From the NCBI RefSeq assembly GCF_014863405.1, contig NZ_JACZZA010000001.1:372001-436000 (forward strand): 64,000 bases of DNA, written 5' to 3'. The notes beneath the pieces were generated by a model. The model was not told the origin of the DNA, made no database searches, and saw only the letters and a program-made list of their open reading frames with translations. The translations under genes were made by a program, and so were the position numbers. Below, in pieces: positions 60,938 to 64,000 of this stretch. Every line of letters begins with the position of its first letter. Position 1 is the first letter of the stretch. The DNA comes from Dyella acidiphila (lineage in GTDB: Bacteria > Pseudomonadota > Gammaproteobacteria > Xanthomonadales > Rhodanobacteraceae).

Positions 60938-62251
60938 ATGCAGTTTCGTAAGCTTTCTTTGCTGATCGCCGGCGTGCTCGGCATCACCGCCGCGCTGAGC
61001 GCCACACCCACGACATGTGCGGCGCCTGCGCCCGCCCATGGGCCGGCCACGGTGCACGACACCACCGATCTGGACAGCGCCACCAGCATTCCGCCGGAGC
61101 GCATCAAGAACGCGCTGGACGCCTATTCCCACTGGCTGGACGTGGTCGCCCAGCGCAACGAGGTGGCCGGCCTGGCCACGGCCGTGGTGGTGGACAACAA
61201 GGTGGCGTTCGAGCGCGAGATCGGCTACGCCGACGCTTCCACGCAAGCACCGATCACCGCCGATACGGTGTTCCGCCTCGCCTCGCTGTCCAAGGCCTTC
61301 GCCACCGCCGTGACCGGGCTGTTGATCGATGATGGCCGTTTCAGCTGGAACACCAAGCTGGCCGACGTACTGCCGTTCTTTCAGTTGAAAGATGCGCAGG
61401 CATCCGGCGAAGCCACGGTGAGGGACATCCTCGGACAGCGGCTCGGCCTGCCGCACAACACCTACGATGCGCTGCTGGAAGACAACGTCCCCTACGAGGA
61501 ACTGGTGCGCCGGCTCGACGAAGTCACGCTCACCTGCAACGTCGGCGAGTGCTATGGCTACCAGAATGTCGCCTTCAGCCTGATCGGCGACCTGATCTAT
61601 GCCGAGACCGGGGATTTTTTCTATCACCAGGTGGACAAGCGCCTGTTCTTTCCGCTCGGCATGAATTCGGCCAGCTATGGCCGCGACGCGCTGGAAAGCA
61701 GCAAGAGCTGGGCGCGCCCGCACCGCCCGCACGGCGCGCATGGCTGGATGTCGTTCGATCCCAAGGAAGCCTATTACCGCGTAGCACCGGCGGCGGGCGT
61801 CAACGCCAGCCTGCATGACATGGAGCAGTGGCTGATCGCGCAGATGGGCGGGCGCCCGGACGTGCTGCCGCAAACTCTGCTCGACTATCTGCATACGCCC
61901 GGCGTACCCACGCCCAGCGAAATGCATGCGGCGCCCTGGCGCCGTGCCCGGCTCACCTCAGCCAGCTATGCGCTGGGCTGGCGCGTGTTCACCTACGCCG
62001 GCGAAACGCTGATCTTCCATGCCGGCGAAGTGGAAGGCTATCGCACCATGATCGCCTTCTTTCCCAAGTACCACGTCGGTATGGTGTCGATGTGGAACTC
62101 GCCCGGCGCGATCGGCACCGACCTGATGCCGATGGTGTTCGACAGCATGCTGGGCCTGCCGCATGTGGACTGGGCCGGGGTGGAAGGCGATGCGCCCGCC
62201 AATCCGGCCACACCCGGCAGGCCGCATCACAAGCATCGTCGCCAGGGCTGA
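60938..62251 (+). CDS. secreted serine hydrolase, class C beta-lactamase-like
   Basis: 437 residues with a signal peptide (LLIAGVLGITAALSA). The beta-lactamase/penicillin-binding fold has SLSK (Ser116, Lys119), YQN (208-210) and HAGEVEG in place of KTG, as in esterase EstB, D-aminopeptidase-type and AmpC-related proteins. Residues about 45-60 plus a basic C-terminal tail (RPHHKHRRQG) are extra. Its substrate could be an ester, peptide or beta-lactam; antibiotic hydrolysis should not be assumed. Confidence 0.9.
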   Translation: MQFRKLSLLIAGVLGITAALSATPTTCAAPAPAHGPATVHDTTDLDSATSIPPERIKNALDAYSHWLDVVAQRNEVAGLATAVVVDNKVAFEREIGYADASTQAPITADTVFRLASLSKAFATAVTGLLIDDGRFSWNTKLADVLPFFQLKDAQASGEATVRDILGQRLGLPHNTYDALLEDNVPYEELVRRLDEVTLTCNVGECYGYQNVAFSLIGDLIYAETGDFFYHQVDKRLFFPLGMNSASYGRDALESSKSWARPHRPHGAHGWMSFDPKEAYYRVAPAAGVNASLHDMEQWLIAQMGGRPDVLPQTLLDYLHTPGVPTPSEMHAAPWRRARLTSASYALGWRVFTYAGETLIFHAGEVEGYRTMIAFFPKYHVGMVSMWNSPGAIGTDLMPMVFDSMLGLPHVDWAGVEGDAPANPATPGRPHHKHRRQG

Positions 62252-62280
62252 TCCGCAGCGCAGCGGCATCGGCGGAAACG

Positions 62281-62313
62281 AAAAAGGCGCAGCCATCGCG
62301 GCTGCGCCTTTTT
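62281..62313. terminator. bidirectional terminator
   Basis: A perfect 14-bp stem, AAAAAGGCGCAGCC / GGCTGCGCCTTTTT, with a 5-base loop in the gap between two convergent genes; T-runs exist on both strands. Confidence 0.95.
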
Positions 62314-62332
62314 GCTTGAGCGACCCGCCCGC

Positions 62333-63391
62333 TTATTGCGAGCTGGAGAGCTTGAACTCGATCCGCTTCTGCTGCTGGGACGCTACCGCCGCACCGTCGT
62401 GCAGTGCTGGCGAGAACTTGGCGCGGCGCAGGGCATCGACAGCAGCGCTGTCGAACACATGGCGCGGCTCGGCGCTCACCACGCTGATATTGCTCACGCT
62501 GCCATCCACATTGACGGTGTACTGCACGTCCACCCAGCCTTCCTGGCTGTTGCGCAGCGCGGTCGACGGGTAGCGCGGGCGAATGGTGGAAATCGGAATC
62601 GCTTCGCGTGTATCGCCACCGCCGACGCTGGCACTGCCGGTGTTGGTGCTCGGCGCCGCGCTGGCCGACGCCACCCGCTCCTTGGCCGCCTCTTCTTCCT
62701 TGGCCTTCTCCTGCTGCGCCAGCAACGCGGCCTGTGCCGCTGCAGCCTTGTCGGCCGCCGCCTTCTGCACCGCCGCCTGATCGGCGGCAGCTTTGTCCGA
62801 CGCGGCCTTCTGCGCGGCAAGATCGGCCAGACGCTGCTGGTCGAGCTGCTTCTGCTGCTCCTGGTCCAGCGTCTTGCGCTGCGCATCGAGCTTGGAGCGC
62901 AGGATGGTCAGCGTGTAATTGGTCGGATCCACCTTGGCCAGCAGATCGATCTCGCGCTGCGCTTCGTTGAAGTCGCGCTGGTTGATCACCTGCTCGACGT
63001 TGCTGGCCGCGAACGGAAAGGTTTCGCGCAGCGCATCGGCGGCGGTCTGGTTGCCGGGCTGCTTTTGCAGCACCTTCAGATAGAACTCGAAGGCATTGTT
63101 GCCGGCCGGGGAAATCACGCGCTGCTGGTTCATCGCCTTGCGGGCTTCGGCCAGCAGGTCATTGAGGCTGAGCGTTTCCACGTTCACCGGCGCGGCCGCC
63201 TGCGGCCCCTGCGTCACCGGCGTGGACGGATGACCGCCGCCATCGGTGCCCACGAGGTCCTCGTGCGGCTTGATGATGAAAATCCAGGACAGCACCGCCA
63301 GGCCCACGATGATGGCCAATACGGCAATGGTTACGGGCTTGACAGCCCCGCGCGCACGCGAGCGCGCATGACGACTATTTCGGGTATCCAT
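62333..63391 (-). CDS. TonB-family energy transducer-like protein
   Basis: 352 residues. A basic N-terminus (RNSRHARSRARGAVK) precedes one membrane helix (about 19-41). Next comes a helical region resembling TPR-type repeats (about 75-160), then a long Ala/Lys/Gln/Glu coiled coil (about 165-245), and finally a TonB C-terminal domain (about 262-352: RPRYPSTALRNSQEGWVDVQYTVNVDGSVSNISVVSAEPRHVFDSAAVDALRRAKFSPAL). The usual Pro-Lys/Pro-Glu linker of TonB is replaced by the coiled coil, as in TolA. It would span the periplasm from the inner membrane; no exbBD genes adjoin. Confidence 0.9.
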   Translation of the reverse strand: MDTRNSRHARSRARGAVKPVTIAVLAIIVGLAVLSWIFIIKPHEDLVGTDGGGHPSTPVTQGPQAAAPVNVETLSLNDLLAEARKAMNQQRVISPAGNNAFEFYLKVLQKQPGNQTAADALRETFPFAASNVEQVINQRDFNEAQREIDLLAKVDPTNYTLTILRSKLDAQRKTLDQEQQKQLDQQRLADLAAQKAASDKAAADQAAVQKAAADKAAAAQAALLAQQEKAKEEEAAKERVASASAAPSTNTGSASVGGGDTREAIPISTIRPRYPSTALRNSQEGWVDVQYTVNVDGSVSNISVVSAEPRHVFDSAAVDALRRAKFSPALHDGAAVASQQQKRIEFKLSSSQ

Positions 63392-63707
63392 GATCTCTCA
63401 CTAACTGCGTGGCATCAGATACCCGCGCTTCCCCCCTGTTATCCAGGAGCGGCTACCCCAGTTCGCCGCGGCGCGGATGGGGGAAAGGTAACCCGATTGC
63501 AGCGGCACGGCAAATGCGCGGCGCTTCACGGTGCGGCGCCCCGGTTTGCGCTAACGCGCGGCAGGGCGAAGAAAGGGGCCGGGCAGTTTTTTACGGACCC
63601 CAAAATGAAGCGTCCCGGCCAGAAGCCGGGACGAAACGCTTTCGAGACACCTCCCCGCGCTGGGCGTCGCAGGGAGACAAATCGATTCAAGCTAGTTGTT
63701 GTTGTGC
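63392..63707. other. intergenic gap before the tonB-like gene
   Basis: 316 bases without a gene. It contains a 9-bp hairpin CGTCCCGGC-CAGAA-GCCGGGACG (63611-63633) that, read on the minus strand, follows the histone-like gene and precedes a short T-rich stretch, so it is a plausible terminator of that gene. The promoter of the TonB-like gene lies in the remainder. Confidence 0.6.
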
Positions 63708-64000
63708 TTACTTCTTGGCTTTTGCAGTCTTGGTGGCCTTCACCACCTTGGCGGCAGCCGCGGTCTTGCGGGTAGCGCGCTTTGCGGTGCGCTTGCGGGC
63801 AGCCTTCTTGGTTGCAGTCTTCTTGGCAACGCGCTTGGCAGTCGCCTTCTTCGCGCCTACGCGCTTGGTGGCAGCCTTCTTGGCAGTCTTGCGCACAGTG
63901 CGCTTCTTGGCGGTGGCCTTCTTGGCGACCGGCCGCTTGGCGGCAGTCTTGCGGGTGGTCTTCTTGGCGGCTTTCTTAGCCGATTTCCTAACAGTTTTCT
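63708..64000 (-). CDS. histone H1-like Lys/Ala/Arg-rich protein, 5' end missing
   Basis: The frame is open to the right edge, so the N-terminus is outside the window; a GTG at 63896 is internal. The visible 96 residues are AKK, TKR and TAKR repeats ending in VVKATKTAKAKK. It is richer in Arg and Thr than the paralogue at 2803-3279. Likely a DNA-binding, chromatin-like protein. Confidence 0.82.
   Translation of the reverse strand, partial: KTVRKSAKKAAKKTTRKTAAKRPVAKKATAKKRTVRKTAKKAATKRVGAKKATAKRVAKKTATKKAARKRTAKRATRKTAAAAKVVKATKTAKAKK

Noticed and set aside
60938-62251. Antibiotic-resistance beta-lactamase call
   Set aside because: It has the fold and SxxK/YxN motifs, but HAG replaces KTG and many chromosomal esterases and peptidases look the same; no regulator of AmpR type adjoins.

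Overview
The window is a high-GC (about 64% by eye) gammaproteobacterial chromosome segment. It best fits the Lysobacterales (Xanthomonadales), probably Rhodanobacteraceae (Dyella/Rhodanobacter/Frateuria-like). Pointers are a split adenosylcobalamin-dependent ribonucleotide reductase (NrdJa plus NrdJb), lysine/alanine-rich histone H1-like proteins, a small XAC0095-like protein, a LysM-tailed phosphate-binding-type protein, GTP-dependent PEP carboxykinase, and one continuous cell-elongation cluster running from mreB to dacA, lipB and lipA. The taxon is inferred from gene content, not from a marker comparison. No rRNA, tRNA, CRISPR array, IS element or integrase was seen.

Layout. 1-1.9 kb: an accessory left edge with a BPSL0067-like putative amidase (cut by the window edge), an overlapping secreted STY0301-like protein, a small secreted protein, an XAC0095-like protein and about 200 bp of strongly inverted-repeated DNA with no gene. 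1.9-5.5 kb (-): nrdJb, a histone H1-like gene and nrdJa. 6-13.3 kb (+): DegQ-type protease, PBP-LysM protein, HAD phosphatase, M17 and M1 aminopeptidases. 13.3-27.8 kb (-): DUF4126 protein, then tail-specific protease, lipA, lipB, ybeD, dacA, rlpA, mltB, rodA, mrdA, mreD, mreC, mreB. Much of this is tightly packed with ATGA overlaps, so it is the rod-shape and septal peptidoglycan machinery joined to lipoate synthesis. 28-34.8 kb (+): PfkB kinase, DUF1304, M24 peptidase-like protein, an EF-G gene lying outside a str operon, a ParE/Phd toxin-antitoxin pair (-) and peptide release factor 3.

34.9-44.3 kb: CPBP protease, DUF4442 protein, fadE plus an alpha/beta hydrolase facing a TetR regulator (fatty-acid catabolism unit), pckG, and an ECF sigma factor, putative anti-sigma factor and DUF4097 protein module. 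44.4-50.2 kb (-): an AT-richer six-gene surface-polysaccharide island with rfbG, an SDR reductase, a GtrB-like glycosyltransferase, rfbF, a polytopic GT-C-like protein and gtrA. Together these look like CDP-4-keto-6-deoxyglucose synthesis coupled to lipid-linked sugar transfer and periplasmic glycosylation. This is the most likely under-described system here.

50.4-64 kb: a secreted outer-membrane-type protein, a GAF-GAF-GGDEF-EAL protein preceded by a near-consensus sigma-54 promoter, Hsp33, MtgA, a second GtrB-like transferase, a CBS-pair protein, an NTP-transporter-like MFS protein, a GMC oxidoreductase, a serine beta-lactamase-like hydrolase, a TonB-like protein and a second histone H1-like gene cut by the right edge. 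Small palindromic repeats of three types sit in several intergenic gaps. Hairpin terminators with good T-tracts close nrdJb, the histone gene, prc, fusA and the beta-lactamase/TonB convergent pair.
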